Notes: a model not told the origin generated them from the letters alone. A stretch of DNA of 64,000 bases from Geodermatophilus sp. DSM 44513 (GCF_032460525.1 NZ_CP135963.1:930001-994000), one strand, 5' to 3'; counted from the first letter of the stretch, positions 1 to 7,423 are shown. Numbers and translations: made by a program.

Positions 1-935
1 CCGACCCCCGCCTCGGCCGGCTCGCGGAGCTGTTCTCCTCGCAGAAGACGGTCCCGGCGACGGTGTCCTTCGTCGACATCGCCGGCATCGTGCGTGGCGC
101 CAGCGAGGGGCAGGGGCTGGGCAACAAGTTCCTGGCCAACATCCGGGAGTCCGACGCGATCTGCCAGGTGATCCGGGTGTTCACCGACCCCGACGTGGTG
201 CACGTCGAGGGCAAGGTCAGCCCCGGCGACGACATCTCCACGATCGACACCGAGCTGGTGCTCGCCGACCTGCAGACGCTGGAGAAGGCGATCCCGCGGC
301 TGGAGAAGGAGGCGCGCAAGGACAAGGAGCGCGCCGCCCTGCTGGCCGCCGCGCAGGCCGCGCAGCAGGTGCTCGACGAGGGCCGCACCCTGTTCTCCGC
401 CGGCGTCGACCCGGGGCCGCTGCGCGAGCTGACGCTGCTGACCACCAAGCCGTTCCTCTACGTGTTCAACGTCGACGCCGACGAGCTGGCCAACGAGGAC
501 CTCATCGCCGAGCTGCGTGCGCTGGTCGCGCCGGCCGAGGCGATCCTGCTGGACGCCAAGACCGAGGCCGAGCTCGCCGAGCTGCCCGCCGAGGAGGCCG
601 CCGAGCTGCTCGCCTCGATCGGGCAGGACGAGCCGGGCCTGGACCAGCTGGCGCAGGTCGGGTTCCGCACCCTGGGCCTGCAGACCTACCTGACCGCAGG
701 CCCCAAGGAGGCCCGCGCCTGGACCATCCCGGTCGGCGCGACCGCTCCGCAGGCCGCCGGCGTCATCCACACCGACTTCCAGCGCGGCTTCATCAAGGCC
801 GAGGTCGTCTCCTACGACCAGCTGGTGGAGGCCGGGTCGATGGCCGAGGCGAAGTCCCGTGGCTGGGTGCGCATCGAGGGCAAGGACTACGTGATGCAGG
901 ATGGCGACGTCGTGGAGTTCCGCTTCAACGTCTAG
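1..935 (+). CDS. ychF: Redox-regulated ATPase YchF (Obg-like GTPase family), 5'-truncated by the window
   Basis: Translation-associated P-loop NTPase of the Obg/YchF family that prefers ATP; cytosolic and ribosome-associated. The frame is open from base 3 and runs straight into the G3 motif region (VDIAGIVRGA, near bases 75-105), so the real start and Walker A lie left of the window. The central helical domain follows, then a C-terminal TGS-type domain (HTDFQRGFIKAEV, from about base 768) and the usual family ending (DYVMQDGDVVEFRFNV). Stop TAG at 933-935. A strong hairpin with a T-run follows, so transcription probably ends here. Sequence and composition are those of a core gene, unlike the accessory stretch that follows. 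Identification is secure; only the N-terminus is missing. Confidence 0.97.
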   Translation, partial: DPRLGRLAELFSSQKTVPATVSFVDIAGIVRGASEGQGLGNKFLANIRESDAICQVIRVFTDPDVVHVEGKVSPGDDISTIDTELVLADLQTLEKAIPRLEKEARKDKERAALLAAAQAAQQVLDEGRTLFSAGVDPGPLRELTLLTTKPFLYVFNVDADELANEDLIAELRALVAPAEAILLDAKTEAELAELPAEEAAELLASIGQDEPGLDQLAQVGFRTLGLQTYLTAGPKEARAWTIPVGATAPQAAGVIHTDFQRGFIKAEVVSYDQLVEAGSMAEAKSRGWVRIEGKDYVMQDGDVVEFRFNV

Positions 936-960
936 CCCTGGCTGGGCATCCGTCCTGCTG

Positions 961-1008
961 ACAGGCCCACCGACCGCATTCGTGCTGCTCAGTGGGCCTG
1001 TTTGCGTT
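961..1008 (+). terminator. Rho-independent terminator of ychF
   Basis: Perfect 10-base arms (acaggcccac at 961-970, gtgggcctgt at 992-1001) are followed by a short T-rich run (ttgcgtt). This is one of the few canonical terminators in this GC-rich window and lies 25 bases after the ychF stop. Confidence 0.85.
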
Positions 1009-1107
1009 GACAAGGTGGTAGGCGCGGATAGGTGCCCGCCTGTGCGTTGGTGCGCGCAGCTTGTGCGCAGTCCTGCGCGGGTTCAGTCGGCTTCGTAGCG
1101 TGCGGAC

Positions 1108-1788
1108 GTGATCCCCTACGACAAGCCAGTCAGAGTCCTGCGCGCCGGAGATGACGGGCAGTTGAGGCGGACGGACACCATGGCCCACGTCGGCAACAAG
1201 ATGCTGTTTTCGATCACCGCTGACGTGGAGGATGGGGACCTGGTCGAGTATGAACTGCCCAATGGCAATACGCGGACAATCCGGCTCATCAACGTCCGTC
1301 ATCACGAGGCGCCGAGCATCGCGCCCCGGGACGCGGACCACATCAGCGCCGAGTTCACCCCCGCCTCCCTACCGCAGCCGGTGGCCGCGCCAAGGTTCGA
1401 TCTTCCGGGACTGCATCCCAGGATCTCCGGTGCCGCTGGAAGCCTGTTCCAGAGCGGGCACTACCGGCAGGCGGTCTTCGACGCACTTCAGGCTGTGGAG
1501 CACCGGGTCCAGACTTTGACCGGACGGTCGGAGTCGGGCAGGGACCTCATGGGCAAGGTCTTCGGCAGCGCGAGTCCCCAACTGGATGTCACCAAGGCCG
1601 CCGGGCGCAACGCGGAAGACGAACGCGGGGGGTTCGCCCAGCTGTTCATGGGCGTGATGCTCGGTGTCCGTAACCCACGCGGGCACGGGTCGGCAGTGCA
1701 GGACAGCGCGGAGGAAGCGCTGGAGTACCTGGCGCTGGCCAGCCTGCTCATGCGACGACTGGACCTCGCCGAGTCACGCCTGCCGTAG
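1108..1788 (+). CDS. TIGR02391 (Hypoth_Ymh) family protein with HEPN-like RNxxxH motif
   Basis: 226 residues. The first ~80 form a small beta-rich domain. Residues ~100-220 match the TIGR02391/Ymh family as I recognise it (HPRISGAAGSLFQSGHYRQA..., ending in a helical LEYLALASLLMRRLD). The helical domain carries RNPRGH at 188-193, the spacing R-N-x3-H used as the active site in HEPN ribonucleases, so nuclease activity is possible but is inference. GTG start chosen because a -10-like TAGCGT at 1096-1101 lies 6 bases upstream and no Shine-Dalgarno is visible, which fits leaderless translation. It faces the exonuclease gene tail to tail (28-base gap). Codon use is less GC3-biased than in ychF, suggesting acquisition. 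Family members are often scattered near mobile or defence genes; function unknown. Confidence 0.8.
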   Translation: MIPYDKPVRVLRAGDDGQLRRTDTMAHVGNKMLFSITADVEDGDLVEYELPNGNTRTIRLINVRHHEAPSIAPRDADHISAEFTPASLPQPVAAPRFDLPGLHPRISGAAGSLFQSGHYRQAVFDALQAVEHRVQTLTGRSESGRDLMGKVFGSASPQLDVTKAAGRNAEDERGGFAQLFMGVMLGVRNPRGHGSAVQDSAEEALEYLALASLLMRRLDLAESRLP

Positions 1789-1816
1789 CGCACGCTTCCC
1801 CACCGCCGCTGTGCCT

Positions 1817-2443
1817 CTAGTACGCGTACACGTCTTCAGCGCCCATCAGGTCCAGCTTGACCCGAGTCGGCAGGTAGTCGTAGGACGCACGAAGCAGCGG
1901 GGCCACGTCTACGCCAACAGCTCGGCGCTCCATCAGATCGTGCAGCTCGGCCAGGTACTGGACGTCCCTTGCTGCGTAAGCCACCTGCGCGTTGGACAGC
2001 GCCCCCCGGACCCAGTCGGAGCGCTGCTCCGCCTTGTCGATCACAACGCCCAGGTAGCGCTCCAGCACGGGCTTCAAGCTGTGCGCCCGGGGGTCGAGTC
2101 CTGGGTCCAGGATCTTCGACGCGATCTTCGTGCAGGCGACGTTGGCCGGGTCGGCCTTCCAGTGGTGGGCCATGAAACGCAGGTCGAACGGTGCGTGGTG
2201 GAAGACCTTGACCATGATCGGGTCCTCCAGCAGCGAGCGCAGACGGTCGGGGGCGCCCCACTCGCCCAGCTGCACGACCGCAATCTCGCCAGCAACTGCA
2301 AGTTGACAGGTGCCGATGCGATCCGTTGCCCAGTCAAGGCCGGTTGTCTCGATGTCCCAGGCCACGCGGCCTTCGGCGCGCGCACGGTCAAAGAAGTCCT
2401 GGTCGATGTCGCCTTGGTACAGGCGGGGCTCCACGGTGATCAA
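1817..2443 (-). CDS. DEDDy 3'-5' exonuclease (RNase D-like, stand-alone)
   Basis: 208 residues, only the exonuclease domain; full RNase D is about 370 and has HRDC domains, absent here. The catalytic set is complete: D30 and E32 (WDIETTGLDW), D87 (HHAPFDLRFM), Y156 and D160 (YAARDVQYL), making it a DEDDy enzyme likely to trim RNA or single-stranded DNA 3' ends with two metal ions. It lies 9 bases downstream of the two-TM protein gene on the same strand, so the two are probably co-transcribed. ATG start; the region upstream on this strand (rich in GAGG) can act as ribosome site. Codon use is less GC-rich than the core genes. The substrate cannot be told from sequence. Confidence 0.88.
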   Translation of the reverse strand: MITVEPRLYQGDIDQDFFDRARAEGRVAWDIETTGLDWATDRIGTCQLAVAGEIAVVQLGEWGAPDRLRSLLEDPIMVKVFHHAPFDLRFMAHHWKADPANVACTKIASKILDPGLDPRAHSLKPVLERYLGVVIDKAEQRSDWVRGALSNAQVAYAARDVQYLAELHDLMERRAVGVDVAPLLRASYDYLPTRVKLDLMGAEDVYAY

Positions 2444-2452
2444 CGTCCCTCC

Positions 2453-3193
2453 TCAGGGGGCCAGCTGGCTCTGTTGCTCGATGGCGTCCAGCTCCTGTTG
2501 CACGTACCCGAACAACGCTCCGCTGGCCATGACGAAGGTTGGCACCTGGGTACGACGCTTCTGGTGGGTGTAGAGCGTGAGCACAGCCTTGCTGTCGAAG
2601 CGGTAGGCAGTGAAGACGAGGTCTCCCTCGCGGAGATACACCTCCACCGCTGCACCGCCGGGTGTCGCCAGGCCCTTAAAGTCGCGTACCGCCTCCTGCA
2701 CCTTGGTGCTCAGCTCCGTCGTCGTCATGTTGAAGCGGTCAGCGAGCACGGCCATTGTGGGTGCGTGGCGATAGTCCGGGAGAAAGACTCGGATGGTGCA
2801 GTTAGAGCGCGCAGCCGCTTGTTCCAGACGGGCGCGGTGGCTGTTGCGCCACGTATTCCCGTAAGAGACGAAGATGTCCAGCTTCTTGACGTCCTGGAAT
2901 AGGTCGGCCCACGCGACGTCTTCCAAGTACTGATCCGTGACGCGGGTGAGTCCCGACTCCACGACATCGGTGCTGAGCTTGGCCTTCGCGAGCACCTCGT
3001 CGGCGAAGGCGCGACGTCCGAGAAGGTCCCACATGAAGGTGATCAACCCCGTGGCCAGGATGAGGCCGCCCAGCTGGCTCAGGAAGGCGCTCCACGACCG
3101 TGAGTCGCTGATCGGGCCCCACCCCGACAGGTAGAGCAAGATGCCGCCGAACAGCAGAAAGATCAGCGACGCGATCACCGCCGACCGGGTCAT
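2453..3193 (-). CDS. Two-TM membrane protein with PLD-backbone-like cytosolic domain, function unknown
   Basis: About 246 residues from the ATG at 3193. Two hydrophobic segments at ~3-25 (SAVIASLIFLLFGGILLYLS) and ~38-58 (LGGLILATGLITFMW) are followed by ~190 cytosolic residues. That part has a pattern I associate with phospholipase-D-type folds (KLDIFVSYGNTWRN, IRVFLPDYRHAP, VEVYLREGDLVFTAYRFDS) but no HxKxxxxD catalytic motif, so it may bind or sense rather than cleave. The frame stays open to 3460, but the extra residues are Pro/Arg-rich and unlike protein; a GTG at 3232 behind a G-run is an alternative start. It forms a probable operon with the DEDDy exonuclease (9-base gap). No specific family name is recognised; membrane-anchored effector is only a hypothesis. 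Confidence 0.65.
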   Translation of the reverse strand: MTRSAVIASLIFLLFGGILLYLSGWGPISDSRSWSAFLSQLGGLILATGLITFMWDLLGRRAFADEVLAKAKLSTDVVESGLTRVTDQYLEDVAWADLFQDVKKLDIFVSYGNTWRNSHRARLEQAAARSNCTIRVFLPDYRHAPTMAVLADRFNMTTTELSTKVQEAVRDFKGLATPGGAAVEVYLREGDLVFTAYRFDSKAVLTLYTHQKRRTQVPTFVMASGALFGYVQQELDAIEQQSQLAP

Positions 3194-3232
3194 GATTTTG
3201 CTCTGATATGTCCCGGACTGGTTTGACGGCAC

Positions 3233-3693
3233 GCCCCCAACCCTAGCGGATTGGTTGAGTTCCGCTTCTGTAGACGCCCAGGTCAACAGGCGTTTCTCCG
3301 TACTCTCACCTTCTTGGTGAGCACCGATCTCGTCATCCCCGCTGGCGTCCGGACCCGGGACTGGCCTCGGGCGGTGCAGTGCTCGGCGACCAAGAACGAC
3401 GGCCAGCGCTGCCGACGGCGGGTCACCCGCCGAGGTGGTCGAGTTCGCGACTGTGCGCAACGAGCTCCTCGGCGGCGCGGCTCGTGCGTCCTCCGCGGTG
3501 GACCAGAGGTGACTGTCGGTGTTCAGCGTGGTGGTGGCGCTGGCCTGCCCGAGGGCGCGCCATCGACCGCCACGGCCACGTGGACGTCACGCCCTAGGTC
3601 CGCGGGACGTCACCACTAATCTGGAGGACGCCGCACAAGCTTCCCCGTGCCCTGGGACCACCGACGCCGGGGTCGACGTGAGTGTCCGCCGGG
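3233..3693. other. Intergenic stretch, no convincing intact gene
   Basis: 460 bases between the two-TM protein and vapC. Open frames exist on both strands but look like composition artefacts. One plus-strand frame encodes CSATKNDGQRCRRR near 3379-3420, resembling the first half of a small Cys-x-A-T-x2-G-x-x-C zinc-binding motif, but the matching second half (C-x2-H) is not clean. It may be a gene fragment. No repeat or terminator is obvious. Confidence 0.4.
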
Positions 3694-4119
3694 TCAGGAC
3701 GACGTGGCCTCCGGCAGAAGTGTGAACGCTTCGACATGTGTGGGGCGAACGACCGTGAAGTGCCGCCGATCGAACGTGGCGATGCGATGGATGTCGAGGC
3801 GCTCGGCGATGGCGATGATCGACGCGTCGGTGCCGCCGAGGCGGAGGTCGGCGTACCGTTCGGCCAGGTCCGCCATCCGAGCGACGTCAGTGTCGGCCAG
3901 CTCGGCCAACTGCAGGCCACCTGGCCGGAAGTCGCGCAGGAACCGGACCTCGGCGTCCGGGCCACCCCATTCACTGAGCAGGTAGCAGACCTCGGCGACG
4001 ACGGTGGGCGGGACCAGTCGCGGTTCGACGAGGGTCGCGAGCAGCCGCGCGGCGCTGTGGTGGTTGGTGTCTGCGGTTCTGGCGGCGGCGACGAGCAGGT
4101 TGGTGTCGAGGAGGATCAC
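3694..4119 (-). CDS. vapC: VapC-type PIN-domain toxin ribonuclease
   Basis: 141 residues, normal VapC length. PIN-domain acidic residues are all present: D5 (LLDTN), E43 (VVAEV), D98 (GGTDAS) and D117 (ATFDRRHF); in this family they coordinate Mg2+/Mn2+ for RNA cleavage, usually of tRNA or rRNA loops. The GTG start overlaps the antitoxin stop by four bases (GTGA), the standard translational coupling in toxin-antitoxin operons. A longer frame to 4500 only reads through the antitoxin gene in another frame. Intact by sequence. The target RNA cannot be predicted. Confidence 0.93.
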   Translation of the reverse strand: MILLDTNLLVAAARTADTNHHSAARLLATLVEPRLVPPTVVAEVCYLLSEWGGPDAEVRFLRDFRPGGLQLAELADTDVARMADLAERYADLRLGGTDASIIAIAERLDIHRIATFDRRHFTVVRPTHVEAFTLLPEATSS

Positions 4120-4376
4120 TTGCGGCCGAAGCCCCGCCTGAGGTAGGCGTCGGTCTGGGTGGAGAGGTCGTCGGGGCCCCCGTGCACCGAGCCGATGAAG
4201 CCCAGCTTGCGGGACGCCGGCCGCTCGGTGGGACCACTCGACTGGTGCGCTGAGTCGTCGGGAGCGCGAACCACGTGAAGACGGTGACCGGGCCGCACGC
4301 CGTGGCGGCGCAGCTCGGCGAGCAACTCGGCTGCGTCCTCGGGAACGGTCAGGTCCCAGCCGTCGGCGGAGCTCAT
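4116..4376 (-). CDS. vapB: Antitoxin partner of VapC
   Basis: 86 residues. The N-terminal half (DAAELLAELRRHGVRPGHRLHVV) has the look of a small DNA-binding swapped-hairpin or ribbon domain. The C-terminal GFIGSVHGGPDDLSTQTDAYLRRGFGRK-type tail (short Phe-Gly-Ser, acidic, then an amphipathic helix) is the toxin-wrapping segment typical of PIN-toxin antitoxins. It precedes vapC with a GTGA overlap. A -10-like TACCCT lies about 7 bases upstream of the ATG and no Shine-Dalgarno is present, which fits leaderless, autoregulated expression. I cannot assign it confidently to one VapB subclass. Confidence 0.85.
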   Translation of the reverse strand: MSSADGWDLTVPEDAAELLAELRRHGVRPGHRLHVVRAPDDSAHQSSGPTERPASRKLGFIGSVHGGPDDLSTQTDAYLRRGFGRK

Positions 4377-4588
4377 GATCAGCAGGGTACCGAGAGATAC
4401 AACTGACAGATCGCGCCCTGATGGGGTGTTCCGTCCGTGTCAGTGGCGGTCGGTGGTCGCCACAGGGGCGCTGCACGTGAGGAGGCCTCGTTCGGCTCAC
4501 CCGTTTCGGGAATCAGGCACCGGGACTCCATCAAGCGCGGCTTGGACGAGTTCCGCCGGTGTGGGGTAGCGGCTGTGACTGCGCTTGC
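4377..4588. other. Promoter side of vapBC; otherwise empty
   Basis: 212 bases. The left end holds the putative vapB promoter (TACCCT on the minus strand, just upstream of 4376). The rest shows no frame with coding character on either strand. Confidence 0.4.
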
Positions 4589-4753
4589 TTAATCGAGCGA
4601 GTCGGCGGTGAGGACGACGACGTCCACATCCGCGTTGGTCTGGGCGATCTCCACGTCGACGGAAACGGCCAGCACCGCGTCAGGCAACGATCGCGCTGAA
4701 AGCGGCCTGAGGGACGGCCCAGATCCGTTGTCTGCGGCGACCGTCGGGCTCAT
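4589..4753 (-). CDS. Small hypothetical ORF (54 aa) behind the MmcQ/YjbR gene
   Basis: Starts with ATG two bases after the MmcQ/YjbR stop on the same strand. The last 25 residues (LAVSVDVEIAQ..., DVDVVVLTADSLD) have regular hydrophobic spacing like a beta strand pair, which supports coding, but no Shine-Dalgarno is visible and no family is recognised. It could be a genuine small downstream gene or the decayed tail of a larger one. Confidence 0.35.
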   Translation of the reverse strand: MSPTVAADNGSGPSLRPLSARSLPDAVLAVSVDVEIAQTNADVDVVVLTADSLD

Positions 4754-4755
4754 CG

Positions 4756-5253
4756 CTACGAATGCAATCCCCGGTTGGAGCGCGATCGGGAGAGGGTCCG
4801 CGGTCTGCTGTCGGTCGGGTCCGGGTCTGAGGTCGGTGTGGTGCCGTGCGCCGCCAGCCAGGCGACTCTCCTGCGGGCGGAGGCCTGCGCGAGCCAGGCT
4901 TCCTGCACCAGCTCGGCCAACTCCTGCCTGGCGATCTCCCCGAGCCGGCTTGCCTGCACCAGCACCGAGTTGTGCCCGTCGAAGTGCGGGGTGGTGAAGA
5001 AGGGCGTGGTCTCATCCTGAATGAGGGCCTGCTTGTCGGCTTCGGACTCGACCCAGAAGACGATCACGTCGGGGAGCCTCTCCCCGGTCGCGGCGTCCAC
5101 GGCGTCCGGCCGTGGGGTACGGAAGAAGACGAAGGACTTCCCACCCACCTGGTACACGACATTGCCGCGCGCTCCGTGGACGACGGTCACGTGCGGGAGC
5201 CCTAGCGCGAATCCGTGTACGTCTTCGGCCCGTGCCTGCCGATCCGCGGTCAC
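4756..5253 (-). CDS. MmcQ/YjbR family protein
   Basis: 165 residues. The core matches the MmcQ/YjbR double-wing family: an N-terminal helix (AEDVHGFALGLPHVTVVHGARGN), the central strand KSFVFFRTP, DVIVFWVES and the C-terminal helix TTPHFDGHNSVLVQASRLGEIARQELAELVQEAW. Members are small cytosolic proteins proposed to bind DNA; no enzyme activity is established. The last ~30 residues are a polar Ser/Arg/Pro tail unlike the fold. GTG start at 5253, whose last two bases plus one form the stop of an upstream open frame (GTGA), suggesting a coupled but decayed or unrecognised upstream gene. Confidence 0.85.
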   Translation of the reverse strand: MTADRQARAEDVHGFALGLPHVTVVHGARGNVVYQVGGKSFVFFRTPRPDAVDAATGERLPDVIVFWVESEADKQALIQDETTPFFTTPHFDGHNSVLVQASRLGEIARQELAELVQEAWLAQASARRRVAWLAAHGTTPTSDPDPTDSRPRTLSRSRSNRGLHS

Positions 5254-5468
5254 GCCGGGCAGCGTAGGAGGTCGGACGTTGACCGACGCAGTACTGGGGC
5301 CTCCTCGCGCGCGTGCTCGCCAACGAACTCGGCGGCGAGCTCCAGGCAGTCCGCAGAACGATCAATCAGGGCCCATTGCAGCCGACCTTGCTCAACGTCA
5401 CATGTGCCGCTCAGCTGCCGTATCCGTTGCTCGTCAACGACGTCCGATGACCCCGGATTCGTTCCGCT
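5250..5468 (-). pseudogene. Coding-like fragment (72 codons, no start) overlapping the MmcQ/YjbR start
   Basis: The minus-strand frame from 5468 to a TGA at 5250-5252 is open and reads like a real protein (QLSGTCDVEQGRLQWALI, then RSADCLELAAEFVGEHAREE), but it contains no ATG, GTG or TTG and an in-frame TGA lies just upstream. Its stop overlaps the GTG of the next gene by four bases, as in translationally coupled pairs. Best read as the 3' remnant of a gene truncated at its 5' end. Family unknown. Confidence 0.35.
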
Positions 5469-5593
5469 TCAGCGTCTGACCCGGCCGGCGCGCCGCGGAC
5501 CGACCGCCTCCCCCCATCGGGTGAGGTCCGGGGCCCCACCGCGCAGAGGACGCCGGGACCGTGCCGATCCCATCACGGAGTGGAGGAGGCACC

Positions 5594-5851
5594 ATGACCC
5601 AGCGGCAGCACGACGACGTGTGGCAGCTCGAAGCGGGCTTCGCCCACGTGTCTCAGGAGGAGCGCGCCGGCGACAACCCCGTCGTCCACCACCTCTCGGT
5701 GTTCAAGACGCGGGCCCGGATGCTGGACGACGCACAGGTCGAGCGCAAGGCCCGGCAGCTCCAGGCCGCCAGCAGCTACGACGACTGGGACGGCCTGTCC
5801 GACGGCGACAAGGAACTCTGGCGGCACATGGCCCGCCTGGAGCTCTGCTGA
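5594..5851 (+). CDS. Hypothetical protein, 85 aa
   Basis: A strong ribosome site (ggaggaggc) precedes the ATG at 5594, which makes the call solid. The protein is charged and helical (QVERKARQLQAASSYDDWDGLSDGDKELWRHMARLELC) with no membrane segment, signal or metal motif. It does not match any family I recognise. A strong hairpin follows 5 bases after the stop, so it is likely a single-gene transcript. Confidence 0.65.
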   Translation: MTQRQHDDVWQLEAGFAHVSQEERAGDNPVVHHLSVFKTRARMLDDAQVERKARQLQAASSYDDWDGLSDGDKELWRHMARLELC

Positions 5852-5855
5852 CCGA

Positions 5856-5894
5856 CCCGGTCGAGGACGTTCCCGCGGGAACGTCCCGACCGGG
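5856..5894 (+). terminator. Long hairpin terminator without U-tract
   Basis: The inner perfect palindrome ggacgttcccgcgggaacgtcc spans 5865-5886 and is extended by cccggtcg (5856-5863) pairing with cgaccggg (5887-5894), leaving one bulged A. It starts 5 bases after the stop of the 85-aa gene. A stem without a U-run is usual for high-GC actinobacteria. Confidence 0.7.
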
Positions 5895-5985
5895 CCGCGG
5901 AGCCCCGCCCGCACTCGGTCGCAGCGGTCCTCGGTCGAGGACCGTCGGCCGTCGCGTCGGCGCTCCGCTGCCGGACCCGTCGGCG

Positions 5986-6699
5986 ATGCTGCTCGGTGTG
6001 CCGGGACCCGACGAGAACGACTACGACGCGTTCGCCGCCGCGTACAGCGGGGACGACGAACACAACGTCTGGAACGCGCTGTACGAGCGCCCCGCCTCGC
6101 TCGCCATGGTCGGTGACGTCGTCGGCCGGCGGGTCCTGGACGCCGGCTGCGGTGCCGGGGCGCACGCGGCTGCCCTCGTCGAGCGGGGAGCAGTCGTCAC
6201 CGGTCTGGACTCCAGTCGCGGGCTGCTCGCGCTGGCCGGCGAGCGCCTCGGCCCGTCCGTCCGCCTCGTCCCGGGCGACCTGCGTGAGCCATTGCCGTTC
6301 GAGGCGAGCTCCTTCGACGTCGTCCTGGCCGCCTTGGTGCTGCACCACATCCCCGACTGGGGGCCCACCCTGGCCGAGTTCCACCGGGTACCGACACCGG
6401 GTGGGCGGCTGGTGGTCTCCACCCACCACCCGTTCATGGACCACGCCCTGGCCGGCGGGCGGGACTACTTCGCCACGTACGACTTCACCGACGAGTGGCG
6501 TCGGGGTGGGCGCACCATGCGGATGCGGTTCTGGCACCGGCCGCTGAGCGCCATGACCCGTGCCCTCCGCGAGGCCGGGCTCGTCGTGGAGACCATCGAG
6601 GAACCGCAGCCGGATCCAGCGGTCCGTGACCTCGATCCACGGGCCTGGGAGTCCCTCACCACCTCGCCGAGGTTCCTGTTCCTCAGCGCCACCCGCTGA
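5986..6699 (+). CDS. Class I SAM-dependent methyltransferase
   Basis: 237 residues. Motif I VLDAGCGAGAH (50-60) binds SAM; the acidic end of strand 2 (VTGLDSS) and PFEASSFDVVLAALVLHHI (motif II/III region) complete the Rossmann-type fold seen in UbiE/BioC-like small-molecule methyltransferases. The C-terminal half (RMRFWHRPLSAMTRALREAGLVVETIEEPQP) is the substrate lid typical of that group. The substrate is not predictable. ATG at 5986; a GTG at 5998 is an alternative because neither has a clear Shine-Dalgarno. The frame is open far upstream but that part is not protein-like. Confidence 0.85.
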   Translation: MLLGVPGPDENDYDAFAAAYSGDDEHNVWNALYERPASLAMVGDVVGRRVLDAGCGAGAHAAALVERGAVVTGLDSSRGLLALAGERLGPSVRLVPGDLREPLPFEASSFDVVLAALVLHHIPDWGPTLAEFHRVPTPGGRLVVSTHHPFMDHALAGGRDYFATYDFTDEWRRGGRTMRMRFWHRPLSAMTRALREAGLVVETIEEPQPDPAVRDLDPRAWESLTTSPRFLFLSATR

Positions 6700-6726
6700 C
6701 CGACCATTGGCGAGGGACCTCGGCGC

Positions 6727-7212
6727 TCAGGGTCCCTGTCGGGCGAGGACGGTCTGCTCGAGCCGCTCGAGCGTCACGGGCATGGTGCGCGCCATCCGCT
6801 GCGGGTACCGCGGCAGCTGGATGGTCAGCCTGGGGTAGACGGCGCGCCCCCACTCGTAGGAGTGGCGCACCAGGGTCCCGTCCTCCGTGGGCAGGAGGGT
6901 GAAGCGCCACCACTGCCCTCCGACGACGCTGCGTCCGCGCCACTCGCCGGTCGTCCTCCAGGCCAGGACCCGGTTCGGCTCGAACGCCGTGACCTCGTTG
7001 ACGCTCCGGTACCGGAGCGGGCCCTGCTTCATGGCCATGGTGAAGCGGACGCCGAGGCGCAACGGCTCAGAGGTGGACGACGACCCCTGGAGCATCCCCG
7101 ACCCGTCGAGGCCCACGTGGTCCGCCGGGGAGACCAGCACCGCGAACACCAGGTCGGCCGCCGCCGGGATGAGTCGCTCGACGGTGACGGTCCGACGATC
7201 GGCTGAGGTCAC
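6727..7212 (-). CDS. SRPBCC (START-like) family protein
   Basis: 161 residues with the family pattern: an opening strand VTVERLIPAAADLVFAVLVSP, a middle GVRFTMAMKQGPLRYRSVNEVTAFEPNRVLAWRTTGEWRG, WWRFTLLPTEDGTLVRHSYEW, and a long C-terminal helix that closes the ligand cavity (MARTMPVTLERLEQTVLA). These are cytosolic hydrophobic-ligand-binding proteins, often annotated polyketide cyclase/dehydrase-like. Nothing in the sequence points to a specific ligand. It converges with the methyltransferase gene (27-base gap) and stands alone. Confidence 0.82.
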   Translation of the reverse strand: MTSADRRTVTVERLIPAAADLVFAVLVSPADHVGLDGSGMLQGSSSTSEPLRLGVRFTMAMKQGPLRYRSVNEVTAFEPNRVLAWRTTGEWRGRSVVGGQWWRFTLLPTEDGTLVRHSYEWGRAVYPRLTIQLPRYPQRMARTMPVTLERLEQTVLARQGP

Positions 7213-7302
7213 GGGCCGAGTGTGCCAACCGCCCGGGCGCCGTCCTCACCCGGAGATGCCCGTGACGTCGACCCGCGCCCGCCGGTGGACGAGCCGCGAC
7301 GG

Positions 7303-7325
7303 CGGCCTTCCGCGCGCGAAAGGCC
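7303..7325. repeat. Palindromic motif GGCCTTYCGCGCGCGAAAGGCC (copy 1)
   Basis: A near-perfect inverted repeat (one mismatch) in the 211-base gap between the SRPBCC and GNAT genes, which holds no gene. Related sequences occur at 8009-8026 and, as a half-site, at 31282-31297. Confidence 0.5.
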
Positions 7326-7423
7326 CCCTCGGGGGACCCGCGGAAACCGACGGCGTGGTCCTCGAGTCGGTGCAGTCCACCAGCAGCGGGTGGGTGCTCG
7401 CCCGCTCCACGACCGTGCCGCGA

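Noticed and set aside
3251..3619. 122-codon plus-strand frame as a gene
   Set aside because: Only a short Cys-rich patch looks protein-like; the rest is Arg/Gly/Pro-rich, has no ribosome site and overlaps the region upstream of the two-TM gene.
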